From contig NZ_ML769323.1 in the NCBI RefSeq assembly GCF_009720365.1, positions 93,541-157,540 on the forward strand: a DNA stretch of 64,000 nucleotides, read 5' to 3'. Under the pieces are notes generated by a model. The model worked only from the letters and a program-made list of their open reading frames with translations, was not told the DNA's origin and searched no databases. Position numbers and translations under genes: made by a program. Below, piece by piece: positions 42,731 to 51,287 of this stretch; position 1 is the stretch's first letter; every line of letters starts with the position of its first letter. This DNA comes from Catellatospora paridis (GTDB taxonomy: Bacteria > Actinomycetota > Actinomycetes > Mycobacteriales > Micromonosporaceae).

Positions 42731-42840
42731 GTTACCCGTTACCTGGTCAGCGTTGTGGCAGGCAGCGGGGCGGTTGGAGGGGTAACGGCACGGGTAACGG
42801 AGGCGTTACCTTCACCCGTGCCGTTACCGGCGGCGTTACC
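42731..42840. repeat. GTTACC repeat array downstream of traB, candidate clt/oriT
   Basis: Seven copies of GTTACC or its inverse GGTAAC at 42731, 42738, 42781, 42793, 42805, 42823 and 42835; a 15-nt perfect inverted repeat (GGTAACGGCACGGGT at 42781-42795 with 42814-42828) lies inside. The last copy contains the traB stop codon. Streptomyces TraB proteins bind short direct repeats in clt loci next to traB; the assignment is by position. Confidence 0.65.
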
Positions 42841-44911
42841 TGGTTTCCGGCTGCGCCCGGCGGGCGAGGATCTCGGCCACGTCGGCCCGCCGGTAGCCCT
42901 TGAGGACCTTGCCGGAGATCTTCACTCCCTGTGACGGAACTGCGAGGGCGCGTGCCATGTCCGACAGCGCCTCAGCCGTGATCGACGGGTACGCGGCGGG
43001 CCAACGCTCGGTCAGTGCCGGCGCGGCCACCGACCAGTGCTGCCCGTGCTCGGCCGACACTTCGAGCAGGTCGGCCAGCAGGTCACGGGCCTTGGGCAGG
43101 TCGTTGCCGACCGGGCGCGCGCCGCCGCGCAGGGCGATGGCGCGGGCGATGATCGATGCGGCCTGTTCGGTGGTCGGGTACTGCGACAGCACCGACACCG
43201 GGGCAGGTCCGCCGGTCATGACACCCCAGCCCGCATCGTCCACGGGCTTGTAGACCGTGCCGGTGATCCCGCGCTTGTACATGCCAGTACCGAGGATCAT
43301 GTCGTTCTCGACCTGGCCCTGCACCGACAGGCACCACCGGTTCGTCACGCACCGGGTGATGTTGGGCGGCAGGCTGTTCTTGTCCGGGATCTGCGTGGCC
43401 AGGACCACGATGATGCCCAGCGCGCGCGCCCGCTTGATCAGCCGTTCCGCCGCGTCAGCGGCGTCCTTGTCGGCGGCGAACAGCTCGTGCGCCTCGTCGA
43501 TGATGATGACGATCGGGTGCAGCCCCGACCCGCGCTTGCGCGCGAGCTCCGGCGTGACCTTGCCCTCCGGAGCCTCCCCGCGCTGCTTGGCGGCCAGGAT
43601 GCGCTTACCGCGCCGCTCGGCCTCAGCCAGCGCCCACGCCAGGATCGCCCCGCCCTGGCGCAGCGCCTCGTCATCGACACCGACGATGTACGTGGAGCAC
43701 AGCGGCTCGAAGTCGAGGAAGTCACCCGTGCCCTTGAACTCTGCGATCTTGAATTCCACGGTGGGGTCGAGGGCGAACATGAGCGCCAGGGCGCGGGCGG
43801 CGTAGCTCTTGCCCGATCCGGGCTGGCCACCGATCAGGAACGAGCGGGCGAAACCGCTGGTCTTGACCGGCCGCTGACGCTCGTCGGAGCCGAACTCCTC
43901 GATGTTGAACACGCTGGTGACGGCGTTGTCGGCCAGCAGCGACCAGCGGGGCTTGCCCATCTTGGACGCGGGCTGGTAGCCGACCCACAGGTCGAGCTGT
44001 CCGGCGTGCTCAGGGCCGGGCGCGGGCCAGACCTGGTCGATCGGCAGGCGCAGCGCCGACGACAGCGCGGCGCGCTTCTCGATGGCCTTGACCGCCTCCA
44101 CGCCCAGCGGCAGGTTCACCCTGGCCAGCCAGCCCGGACCGTCGCGGTGGATCGGAGACGGGAAGTCGAGCTGGCCGGGGTCGGTCAGGCCTTGGAGCTT
44201 GACCGCGACCAGCGCCGCGCGGACCTGCTCGGCGGTGAGCTTGGTGAACTTCGGCGTGTTCGACACCCGGTCGGTGATCGGCCGGTCGGCGGGCTTACCA
44301 GCCTGCGCCGCGATGGCGACCGCGCCCGCGGCTGCGGCGTACCAGCCGATCGGCGGGACCGCGCCGGACAGCTCCAGCACCACACCACCCATACATGCCG
44401 CCGTGCCGGCCGCGCCGAGCAGCATCCAGCGGGGCTTGGACTCCTTGGCGCGGGTGCGGTTCAGCGACTGCCAGGTGTAGGCGTCGTTGTGGTCGGCGGC
44501 GTGCTGGCGAAGCTTCCAGTTGCCCTCTTCCGCCTGCGCCCACACCAGCGCCCGGCGGGCGATTCGCCACGCCCCGCGCGGGGCGTAGAAGGCCATCTTG
44601 AGCCCGTATTTCGGGCCGCGCAGGGCGTGAAACGCCGCGTAGTAGCCGAGATCGTTGGACAGGGCGCGGATGGTGGCGCGGCGGGTGTCGGCCGACAGCA
44701 TCCACGCTGGCACGAGCGGCACGCGGCGCGTCCGGCTGGTCACGTCAGCCCACGTCACCGACGCGGCGACGCTGTCGGGCTCGTCGACAGGCGCGCCCTG
44801 GTCGGGCCGATAGACGGTGTAGGACTCGGCGTCGACGGGCGCGGCCTGGCCGGGCACCGTGCGCTGGGTGGGCTCGTCGTCGTCGTTGAAGACAACAGGG
44901 GTCAGTGCCAT
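42836..44911 (-). CDS. traB: TraB/FtsK-like conjugative DNA translocase
   Basis: 691 residues. N-terminal membrane region around residues 165-195 (GAAGTAACMGGVVLELSGAV, GWYAAAAGAVAIAAQAG); motor domain with Walker A GGQPGSGKSYAA (about 390), KGTGDFLDF, Walker B IVIIIDEAHELF and ATQIPD. The C-terminal part (about 620-691) is a winged-helix-like DNA-binding domain (YPSITAEALSDMARAL, GYRRADVAEIL). Transfers double-stranded DNA between hyphae, as pSAM2/pSVH1 TraB. Starts five bases from the end of the small Cys/coiled-coil gene. Confidence 0.93.
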   Translation of the reverse strand: MALTPVVFNDDDEPTQRTVPGQAAPVDAESYTVYRPDQGAPVDEPDSVAASVTWADVTSRTRRVPLVPAWMLSADTRRATIRALSNDLGYYAAFHALRGPKYGLKMAFYAPRGAWRIARRALVWAQAEEGNWKLRQHAADHNDAYTWQSLNRTRAKESKPRWMLLGAAGTAACMGGVVLELSGAVPPIGWYAAAAGAVAIAAQAGKPADRPITDRVSNTPKFTKLTAEQVRAALVAVKLQGLTDPGQLDFPSPIHRDGPGWLARVNLPLGVEAVKAIEKRAALSSALRLPIDQVWPAPGPEHAGQLDLWVGYQPASKMGKPRWSLLADNAVTSVFNIEEFGSDERQRPVKTSGFARSFLIGGQPGSGKSYAARALALMFALDPTVEFKIAEFKGTGDFLDFEPLCSTYIVGVDDEALRQGGAILAWALAEAERRGKRILAAKQRGEAPEGKVTPELARKRGSGLHPIVIIIDEAHELFAADKDAADAAERLIKRARALGIIVVLATQIPDKNSLPPNITRCVTNRWCLSVQGQVENDMILGTGMYKRGITGTVYKPVDDAGWGVMTGGPAPVSVLSQYPTTEQAASIIARAIALRGGARPVGNDLPKARDLLADLLEVSAEHGQHWSVAAPALTERWPAAYPSITAEALSDMARALAVPSQGVKISGKVLKGYRRADVAEILARRAQPETR

Positions 44912-44915
44912 GGCG

Positions 44916-45170
44916 CTACCTCCGGTCAGCGTCGATAAGGGCAGTGATCAGGCGTTCGTGAAGCTGGGTCAGCAGCCGGCCGCGCGGCATCATGGGCTGC
45001 TCGGCCTGCTCGCGCATGAGCAGTTCGGCGGCGGCGACCGCGCCGCGCAGCTCGGCGAGGCGGTTGGACAGCCACGTGCACATCTGCTGAAGCTGATCGA
45101 TCAGGGCGCGCTGGTGGGCGATCTCGGCGTGCAGCGCCGGACACTGCCCGCACGGCTGCTGGTCGCTCAC
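44916..45170 (-). CDS. Small coiled-coil protein with CGQC
   Basis: 84 residues from GTG 45170. Starts VSDQQPCGQCPALHAEIAHQ and continues as a coiled coil (RALIDQLQQMCTWLSNRLAEL). Unknown function; precedes traB by four bases and is probably co-transcribed. Longer frames to 45596 are antisense to the plus-strand gene at 45330 and are not supported. Confidence 0.65.
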   Translation of the reverse strand: MSDQQPCGQCPALHAEIAHQRALIDQLQQMCTWLSNRLAELRGAVAAAELLMREQAEQPMMPRGRLLTQLHERLITALIDADRR

Positions 45171-45329
45171 GCGCAACCCCCGATGTTCGGGGTGAAGGTG
45201 CTGGACATACTGGGTGCGCTCCTTCTGTGAGGGGTAGCGGGATACGGCCTGTCCGTAGAGAAGCCGGGCCGTGTCCCGCCTGATCACTTGGTTGACGCGG
45301 GTGATGCGGGGTTGTGGGACTATCGGCGA

Positions 45330-45905
45330 ATGTCCGGACTGGAATTCGTCGCTGCCATGACCTCGGCGCTCATTTGGCCGGTGATTGTCTTGGCGCTCGT
45401 GCTCGTATTTCGCGGAACGATCAAGAACTTGCTGGCAGAACGCCCCACCCGTTTCCAGGCAGGTCCCGTCACCGCCGAGTGGGACCGTCAGGCCGTAAAG
45501 GTCGGCGAGGGTATTGACCTGGAGAACGAGACGCCGACCTCGCGCGCCGAACTGCGTCCCGAGGCTCGGCCAGCAGAGGTCATCGAGCTGGCGCACAGCA
45601 GTCCACTTGGCGCGATCATGGAGAAATCCGTGGAGATCGAACGAGAGCTGACGGAGAAGTTGAAGTCAGCCCAAGTCGAGTTCCGATTTCCAAGCACCAT
45701 GCGGGGCCTAGCCGACATAGCTGCGAGGACCGGCCTCATCACCATGGGCCTCTTCAGCTCAATCGTCGGGCTTTCCCGAATGCGTAACATCGCCGCCCAT
45801 GGCGAAATAGACGTGACACCGTCACAGGCCGTCGAGTTTGTAGTGCTGGCGGACGCCGTACTGACCGAGCTGCGTGGAACCTCGTGGTTCGTGCGCGGCG
45901 CATGA
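45330..45905 (+). CDS. Membrane-anchored HEPN-like protein on opposite strand of the AICE
   Basis: 191 residues from ATG 45330 (TTG 45288 is an alternative). One membrane span (ALIWPVIVLALVLVF), a basic linker, then a helical C-terminal domain with LSRMRNIAAHGEID; RNIAAH fits the R-x4-6-H active-site pattern of HEPN ribonucleases (also seen in DUF4145-type domains). It is the only plus-strand gene within the AICE transfer operon and ends about 40 bases before the ssb stop. Candidate exclusion or abortive-infection function; unproved. Confidence 0.7.
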   Translation: MSGLEFVAAMTSALIWPVIVLALVLVFRGTIKNLLAERPTRFQAGPVTAEWDRQAVKVGEGIDLENETPTSRAELRPEARPAEVIELAHSSPLGAIMEKSVEIERELTEKLKSAQVEFRFPSTMRGLADIAARTGLITMGLFSSIVGLSRMRNIAAHGEIDVTPSQAVEFVVLADAVLTELRGTSWFVRGA

Positions 45906-45947
45906 CCCCAGACGGAGGCTCGCCGCGCACGGTGGTAGCCGGTCGGA

Positions 45948-46394
45948 TCAGAACGGCGGCTCGTCGCCGCCGTTGGTCTCCCACGGGTTCGCCTCACCGG
46001 ACGGCGCGGCCGGCGCGCCGCCGCCCGTGCGGGTCAGCTTGTTGACCTGCGCCGTCGCGTAGCGCAGCGACGGGCCGACCTCCTCCACGTCCAGCTGGAA
46101 CGCCTGGCGGTTCTCGCCCTCCGGCGTCTTCCACCGGTTGAGCTTCAGGCGGCCGGTGACCACGACGCGCGAGCCCTTGACCAGGGACTCAGCGATGTTC
46201 TCGGCCATCTCGCGCCAGGCCGAGCAGTTCATGAACAGAGCCTCGCCGTCCTTCCACTCACCCGTGCCCTTGTCGTAGGCGCGCGGGGTGGACGCAACGG
46301 TGAACTTGCACAGCGCCGCCCCGGCCGGGGTGAAGCGCAGCTCAGGGTCAGCGGTGAGGTTGCCGACCAAGGTCAGGGTGGTCTCGTTAGCCAC
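45948..46394 (-). CDS. ssb: Single-stranded DNA-binding protein of the AICE
   Basis: 148 residues from GTG 46394 (ribosome region GGGAGC upstream). OB fold with [49 protein letters not shown]; acidic C-terminal tip GGDEPPF as in chromosomal Ssb. It likely serves replication or transfer of the element. Separate from the broken ssb-like fragment at 32155. Confidence 0.93.
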   Translation of the reverse strand: MANETTLTLVGNLTADPELRFTPAGAALCKFTVASTPRAYDKGTGEWKDGEALFMNCSAWREMAENIAESLVKGSRVVVTGRLKLNRWKTPEGENRQAFQLDVEEVGPSLRYATAQVNKLTRTGGGAPAAPSGEANPWETNGGDEPPF

Positions 46395-46480
46395 GAGCAG
46401 GCTCCCTTCGGGACTGTCCGCCGGTCTGGCGGCCACCGCTGCGGGCCAGGGGTGATGAGCCCTGGCCCGCACGGAGGCGG

Positions 46481-47722
46481 TCAGCGCCGGAGCAGCGACA
46501 GCGGCTTCGGGGCGTGCGGATCGGTGTGGCTGGCAGCGTCCGGGCGACCGCCAACAGCGGCGAAGTCGAGGTCCATGTCGGCCAGCCGGGGCGCGCCGTG
46601 CCAGGGCCGGGCGGCGCTGACGTAGCCGTCGAACAGCCCGATGAGGAACGCCGTGCCGGCCGCGCCGATCGGGCCGACCGAGTGCGCCAGCATCGGCCCG
46701 ATCTGCTCGGACCAGTGCACGCCGGTCGCCCAGCCGCCCACGATGTTCAGGGCGAGGGACGTGGCCAGGGCGGTCCACTCGATGGCGTCGGCGCGCCAGT
46801 CGGTGTCACCACCGGCCGAGCGCAGCACCGCCCGCCCGATGATGATCAGGCCGACGATCGCGATGAGCGCGGGCTCCATCGCCCATGCCGACCACCAGCC
46901 CGGCGACCCGCCGGTCAGGCCGAGCAGCCGCGCCACACCGGCCTGCACGCCGGTCGTCGACCAGGCCGCGAACGCGGCCAGGACCGGGACACCGGCCATG
47001 AGGGTCACCGACCGCACGCGGGCGATGCGCAGCGCCCGCATCTCGGCCGATCCCTGGATCTGGGCTCGGAGCCGCGCCCGGGTGCCGGACCGCTGTGCGC
47101 GCCGGTACAGCGCCGACAGCGCCGCCGCGTCTGCTGCGTCACGGGCTCGCTCGCCGCGTGCGCGCTGGGCGGCGCGCGCCTGCTCGCGTACGTCGTCCAT
47201 CGCGATGCGGTGCTCGGCCTCCATCGCCCGCCGGGCCAGGGTGTCTTCACGCTGCACGCTCAGCCGGTTGCGCTCGCTGTCCAGCTTCGCCGCGATCTCA
47301 TCCACCGGGCCGCTGTCGACGTGCCCGGGGTGGGCAGGCTCGGCGGCGACCGGCATCACCGACGCGGCGGGTGGTGCGGGGTTGATCTTCGGCTCTGGGT
47401 CTACGTCAACCGCCGTCAGCGGCGACGCCTCAACCATGATCGGCGCGGTGGACACGTTCAGCACGGTGTCCGGCGCGGTGGTCTCGGCCACCGGCACCGA
47501 CTCTGCGGCCGAGGCCGCGATGGGGGCCGGGGTGGTCATGTGCTCGGTCGGGGCGGGCGCGGTCAGGGTCGCCAGCAGCGCTCGGGCCTTGTCGCTGCCA
47601 ACGCGGAACTTGGCCTTGGTGGCGTTCTGGGACGGGGCGGTGCCGAGTTCGGCGGCCCACTTGTGGAAGTCGTCGACCAGGTCGGCGACGGCCAGGGGGT
47701 ACGCGCTGGTGGGTGCGGTCAT
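46481..47722 (-). CDS. DUF2637-like membrane spread protein
   Basis: 413 residues. A disordered Pro/Ala/Val-rich N-terminal half and a basic coiled coil (about 150-225) precede several hydrophobic segments ([70 protein letters not shown]). The membrane part resembles DUF2637/Spd proteins of Streptomyces conjugative elements, which help spread DNA along hyphae. Starts four bases inside the stop of the preceding gene. Confidence 0.75.
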   Translation of the reverse strand: MTAPTSAYPLAVADLVDDFHKWAAELGTAPSQNATKAKFRVGSDKARALLATLTAPAPTEHMTTPAPIAASAAESVPVAETTAPDTVLNVSTAPIMVEASPLTAVDVDPEPKINPAPPAASVMPVAAEPAHPGHVDSGPVDEIAAKLDSERNRLSVQREDTLARRAMEAEHRIAMDDVREQARAAQRARGERARDAADAAALSALYRRAQRSGTRARLRAQIQGSAEMRALRIARVRSVTLMAGVPVLAAFAAWSTTGVQAGVARLLGLTGGSPGWWSAWAMEPALIAIVGLIIIGRAVLRSAGGDTDWRADAIEWTALATSLALNIVGGWATGVHWSEQIGPMLAHSVGPIGAAGTAFLIGLFDGYVSAARPWHGAPRLADMDLDFAAVGGRPDAASHTDPHAPKPLSLLRR

Positions 47723-48060
47723 TTCGAGCCTCCTGTGAGCGGGTGTCGGCGCTCGGCGGTCGCGTACACGCGCACCACGCCGGGCCGGGAAGTCGGGTAG
47801 GGGTCGGAGACGTCGGTCAGCGTCGTGACCTCGTCCAAGACGTTCAGCAGGTCGGCCACGTCAGGTGTGCAGCCGGTGAGCCGCACCTTGACGGGCTCGT
47901 GCTGCTCGCCGAGGGTGTCCAGCGCGGCGCGGTAGAGCGCCTGGCGCTGCCCAGCCCGCAGCCGCGCCGACATGGCAGCGGCCTGGCCGGGGGTCAGCTC
48001 ACCGCGGGCGACGCTGCGGGCGATGTCGCCCAGCGCGCGGCCGGCACGAGTGCGAGGCAT
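47719..48060 (-). CDS. Small AICE protein, unknown
   Basis: 113 residues. Helical N-terminus (ARSVARGELTPGQAAAMSARLRAGQRQALYRAAL), then alternating strands (VKVRLTGCTPDVADLLNVLDEV, VVRVYATAERR). No recognised family. Coupled by overlaps on both sides. Confidence 0.65.
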   Translation of the reverse strand: MPRTRAGRALGDIARSVARGELTPGQAAAMSARLRAGQRQALYRAALDTLGEQHEPVKVRLTGCTPDVADLLNVLDEVTTLTDVSDPYPTSRPGVVRVYATAERRHPLTGGSK

Positions 48061-48362
48061 CAGACCTCCACCTCCGTGTCGGAGGACTGGCGGTCCAACT
48101 TGTGCGGCTCACACAGGTACGCCTTGCCCGCCGCGGTCTCGCGGCTGCTGCTCGCCTTGCGGCGCAGCGGCACCGCGGTGCCCGCGTCGTTCGCGTCGGC
48201 CTGGGCCTGCCAGCAGTCGTCACAGTCACGCGTGCCGCCGAAGCTGAGGTAGCGCACCTGGCGGGGCTCCAGCGGCGGGCGGACCGCCCGCCGCACGCTC
48301 ACCACCGGCACGGGCTCCACCTCGGCGACCGCGCCGGTGAACAGGTCGATCTGGCCGTTCAC
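48060..48362 (-). CDS. Small AICE protein with zinc-binding cysteines
   Basis: 100 residues from GTG 48362 (GTGA overlap with the upstream gene). CDDCWQAQADANDAG and YLCEPH look like a zinc site in the second half; the N-terminus (VNGQIDLFTG) resembles many small actinomycete mobile-element proteins. Shares one base with the downstream start. Confidence 0.65.
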   Translation of the reverse strand: MNGQIDLFTGAVAEVEPVPVVSVRRAVRPPLEPRQVRYLSFGGTRDCDDCWQAQADANDAGTAVPLRRKASSSRETAAGKAYLCEPHKLDRQSSDTEVEV

Positions 48363-48787
48363 CGCGCTGCCTCCCGCCGCACGGCGGCGGCGCGGGAGCA
48401 TACGAACCAGTAGGGCCGGTTACGGCGGTCGCGGATCGCGGACAGGCGGCGGCGCACCTCGGCGCGCTCCAGCTCGGTCAGCTCCACCGGCTCATCGCGC
48501 ATCGCGCGCCGCACGGCGACCTCGTCGATGTAGAACGGGTCGGGTTCGACGTCGAGCGGCAAGCCGCACTCCAGCGCGAACATGAAATCGTCGTGCAGGG
48601 CCTTGGCCCATGCGGCGCCGCAGGCGACCCCGCCGACCAGGTCGGCCAGGTCGGGGGTGTGGTCGGCCAGGTCGTGGGTGTGGTCGGCGCAGTTGCGGGC
48701 CGCGACAGCGGCCAGTGGGTGGGCGATGGTCAGCCGGGCGTGTGCCGGCTCGTCGGCCGGGGCCGAAGCGATAGCCTGGGCAGGCAT
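48359..48787 (-). CDS. Unrecognised AICE protein
   Basis: 142 residues from ATG 48787 with ribosome site AGGAGAGG. His/Asp-rich DHTHDLADHTPDLADLVGG repeats in the middle and a helical C-terminus (ELTELERAEVRRRLSAIRDRR). The DNA coding for HTHDLADHTPDL contains a short tandem duplication (about 48640-48690). No family recognised. Confidence 0.65.
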   Translation of the reverse strand: MPAQAIASAPADEPAHARLTIAHPLAAVAARNCADHTHDLADHTPDLADLVGGVACGAAWAKALHDDFMFALECGLPLDVEPDPFYIDEVAVRRAMRDEPVELTELERAEVRRRLSAIRDRRNRPYWFVCSRAAAVRREAAR

Positions 48788-48870
48788 CGTGATTCCTCTC
48801 CTAGCAGGTGGGTTGTGGTGCGAAAGACCCCGGCGGGGATGGCCCCCCGCCGGGGTCACTTGCTCGACGG

Positions 48871-49422
48871 TCAGCGCAGACCAGCGCGGCTGTTGACGTT
48901 GATGCGGCCAGCGCCGTCGACAGTCAGATCACAGCTGCCGGTGACGGTGAAGCTCCCCGACCGGCCGTAGACGTCCACCTCGGTGCCGGTGTCGCCGATG
49001 CGGTAGCGGCCGGCCGCGCCGCCCTGGACGCTGACCGGAGTACCGGCGGAGACCGCCACGGTCACCGCGGCGGGCTCATCGGCCGACGACTGGCCGGCCG
49101 CAACCGGGTCGCCGATGGACACGCCATCGACGCTCACGCGGCCGGAGCCGAAGTTGATGACGCCACCGTGGATCGATCCGAGTTGCACGCCAACGCGGGC
49201 ATTGCCGGACGCCACGTTGATCCCCGTCCCGGGGCCTGCGGCCCGCGCAGCGGGCCGGGTCGTGATGACCAGTTCGCCCCGCGCGGTGTGGACCTCGATG
49301 CTGTCGGCCGGGCCGGTGATGCTCACCCGGATCGTGTCCGGGCTCAGGCTGTCGTCGATTTCCACGGTTGCGTCGACGAGGTTCGCCAGGTGCAGTGACC
49401 TGGCCTGATAGATCTGGGTCAC
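48871..49422 (-). CDS. Beta-strand-rich AICE protein
   Basis: 183 residues from GTG 49422 (GGGAGAAG upstream). Almost wholly short strands and Gly/Ser turns (GINVASGNARVGVQLGSIHG, INFGSGRVSVDGVSIGD, GSFTVTGSCDLTVDGAG), suggesting a beta-solenoid or adhesin-like fold. No signal peptide. Unknown function; placed early in the AICE operon. Confidence 0.65.
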   Translation of the reverse strand: MTQIYQARSLHLANLVDATVEIDDSLSPDTIRVSITGPADSIEVHTARGELVITTRPAARAAGPGTGINVASGNARVGVQLGSIHGGVINFGSGRVSVDGVSIGDPVAAGQSSADEPAAVTVAVSAGTPVSVQGGAAGRYRIGDTGTEVDVYGRSGSFTVTGSCDLTVDGAGRINVNSRAGLR

Positions 49423-49546
49423 GCGCGCTTCTCCCTGGTCAGTAGGAAGCCCCGCCCGATCGATGTCGGGGCGGGGCTGACGGCTGGTCCGCCGTCTGGC
49501 GGCCACCGCGCGGGCCGGGCAGGTGCCCGGGGCCGCACGGAAGCCG

Positions 49547-49699
49547 TCAGCGCGAGCGATACCGGCGAGACCGGGAGGGCTTGCGGCAGTCGTTGCAGCG
49601 CCCGTCGTCGGCAGGCTGCGAGGTCAAGCGACCGCACTGGCACTCACGCCAGCAGGCCGACGAACGGATCGAGACACGAACAGATGCGGCGAGCGTCAT
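49547..49699 (-). CDS. 50-residue zinc-finger-like peptide
   Basis: ATG 49699 follows GGAAGGGG at good spacing. The product contains CWRECQCGRLTSQPADDGRC and NDC, two Cys pairs 15 residues apart, a plausible zinc ribbon, and a basic tail RKPSRSRRYRSR. It is the first open gene after the control region and heads the minus-strand AICE operon. Too short for most automated calls. Confidence 0.55.
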   Translation of the reverse strand: MTLAASVRVSIRSSACWRECQCGRLTSQPADDGRCNDCRKPSRSRRYRSR

Positions 49700-49743
49700 C
49701 ACGACACCCCTTCCAGCTCAGACGCGGTGTGGGCTAGATGCCG

Positions 49744-49774
49744 CCGGGGCGCGGCCACATGGACCGCGCCCCGG
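49744..49774. repeat. Strong hairpin at the head of the AICE operon
   Basis: CCGGGGCGCGG (49744-49754) pairs with CCGCGCCCCGG (49764-49774). Position in the 5' region of the minus-strand operon suggests attenuation or insulation. Confidence 0.55.
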
Positions 49775-50125
49775 GCAGCAGAAACGCTCGGCCGATAAGC
49801 GGCCAGGTGATCTGTGCAATCAGCGCCCGCTACTCCGCTCGTTCGCCCCGCTCGCCCGGGATCTACCGGGGTCGGCCACCGTGTGGCTCATCGCAGGGTG
49901 TTGGCCGGAACGGCCGTAGCCAGCGCCTTTTCCTGTCGCTATGAAATTCACCAACGAACAAGCGAGCACCAGCAGGTGGGCGACGCCGCGCTAACGGCCT
50001 TCCCTGGCCCGCCGGGACCTCGGCACCAGAGGTACCGAAGAGAATCCGTGTTGCGATTCTCTGTTGCGCAACAGAGTAGCGATACGAAGGTGGGTTGCGC
50101 AAGTGGGTTCCGCTACCCTCATGCG
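49775..50125. other. AICE divergent control region, no gene seen
   Basis: About 350 bases between the leftward AICE operon and the rightward small HTH gene. Contains the TTGCG boxes at 50051-50102; frames on both strands lack ribosome sites. Confidence 0.45.
50051..50102. promoter_or_regulatory. TTGCGCAA operator boxes in the AICE control region
   Basis: An 18-bp perfect palindrome CTCTGTTGCGCAACAGAG at 50059-50076 and a second TTGCGCAA at 50095-50102, 31 bases apart; a half box TTGCGATT at 50051. They lie just before the small HTH gene at 50126 and upstream of the divergent transfer operon. Confidence 0.65.
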
Positions 50126-50359
50126 GTGACTGATGTGAGAGCCGAACTTGCTGCAGCTACAAGGCGCTACCTCAAGACTGAGGCGGACCACGAGGAGGCC
50201 CGTCGCGGTGCCATTTCCGCCGCGCTCGCGGCCTTACGCGCAGGGGTGGGGCCATCCGAGGTCGAACGACTTTCGCCGTTCACCGGGGCCTACCTCCGCA
50301 GGCTCGCTCGGGAGGAGGGAATTCCGCCGGCGGCCCCGGGGCCGAAGCGCTCAGCCTGA
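50126..50359 (+). CDS. Small helix-turn-helix protein
   Basis: 77 residues from GTG 50126. N-terminal helix (RAELAAATRRYLKTEADHEEARRGA) and an HTH-like pair AALAALRAGVGPSEVERLSPFTGAYLRRLAREEG. The adjacent TTGCGCAA boxes make it a candidate regulator of the AICE operon and of itself. No leader of length; translation may begin almost at the transcript start. Confidence 0.75.
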   Translation: MTDVRAELAAATRRYLKTEADHEEARRGAISAALAALRAGVGPSEVERLSPFTGAYLRRLAREEGIPPAAPGPKRSA

Positions 50360-50507
50360 TCGGGTGTCCAAGTACTCATGCTGTCGGTCATGCATCGATC
50401 AAACGCCAGACATCGCGGGCGTTCCCACCGCACGGGTTTCCCATCCTGGTGCATTTGACGGATCATGTTCATGTCCCCGAATGCCCTCACGAGGATGGTT
50501 GTGTCCA

Positions 50508-51287
50508 ATGGCGAATGAGCGTCTACGTGGAGTCATGCAGACTGCCGGGCTGACCACCCAGAAGTTGGCCGGCGAGCTAGGCGTCGATCCCAAAACGGTC
50601 GAACGCTGGATCACCCGGGACACCGTTCCGCATCGGACAACGGCCCTGAGCGCCGCCCGCTTGCTCGGAAGTCAGGCCGCCTACCTTTGGCCGGCGCTGG
50701 AGGACAGCCGCACTGCGGCCTCGGAGGCCGAGGTAGTCGGGTTCTACCCGCACCGGCACCTGGTGCCGAAGTCCATGTGGTTGGACCTTCTGCGTGGTGC
50801 TCAGCGAGAGATCGTGCTCATGGCGTATGCCAGCCTGTTCCTGCCCGAGGACAACCCGGAGTCCATCCGATTGCTGCGTGAGAAGGCCGCAGCGGGAGTA
50901 CGCATTCGTATCGCGCTGGGGGACCCAGAGACCCCGGAGATTGCTCTCCGGGGGGTCGAAGAACAGCTGTATGACGGCTTAGTTGGACGGGTACGTATGG
51001 CGATCGCCTACTACCGCCCGCTGCTTGGCGTGCCGAACATCGACTTCCGCCTACACCGGACGACGCTCTACAACTCCGTCTTCATGTACGACGAGGAAAT
51101 GCTGGTCAACCAGCACGCCTACGGGGTGTACGGCTATCGCGCGCCGATCCTGCATCTTCGACGGTGCGAGGGAGGCGATCTCTTCGACATGTACGCCGAG
51201 TCGTTCGAGCGCGTGTGGGAAACCGCCTACCCTCATGAGGCCGTCAGGTCGCCGTCAGCGAGCGTCCAGGAGGCCGCGGGCCGATAG
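50508..51287 (+). CDS. HTH regulator with PLD-like DUF5919 domain
   Basis: 259 residues from ATG 50508. Residues 1-60 are an XRE-like HTH (GLTTQKLAGELGVDPKTVERWITRDTVPHRTTALSAA); from about 85 a phospholipase D-like fold (EIVLMAYASLFLPE, NIDFRLHRTTLYNSVFMYDEEML) without a full HKD motif, as in DUF5919 proteins. Common on actinomycete mobile elements next to HAD or Nudix genes. The 3' end overlaps the convergent HAD gene by 33 bases. Confidence 0.85.
   Translation: MANERLRGVMQTAGLTTQKLAGELGVDPKTVERWITRDTVPHRTTALSAARLLGSQAAYLWPALEDSRTAASEAEVVGFYPHRHLVPKSMWLDLLRGAQREIVLMAYASLFLPEDNPESIRLLREKAAAGVRIRIALGDPETPEIALRGVEEQLYDGLVGRVRMAIAYYRPLLGVPNIDFRLHRTTLYNSVFMYDEEMLVNQHAYGVYGYRAPILHLRRCEGGDLFDMYAESFERVWETAYPHEAVRSPSASVQEAAGR

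Noticed and set aside
44916-45596. Longer version (226 codons) of the small coiled-coil gene
   Set aside because: The extra upstream part is antisense to the plus-strand HEPN-like gene and reads as low-complexity sequence; GTG 45170 gives a compact protein.
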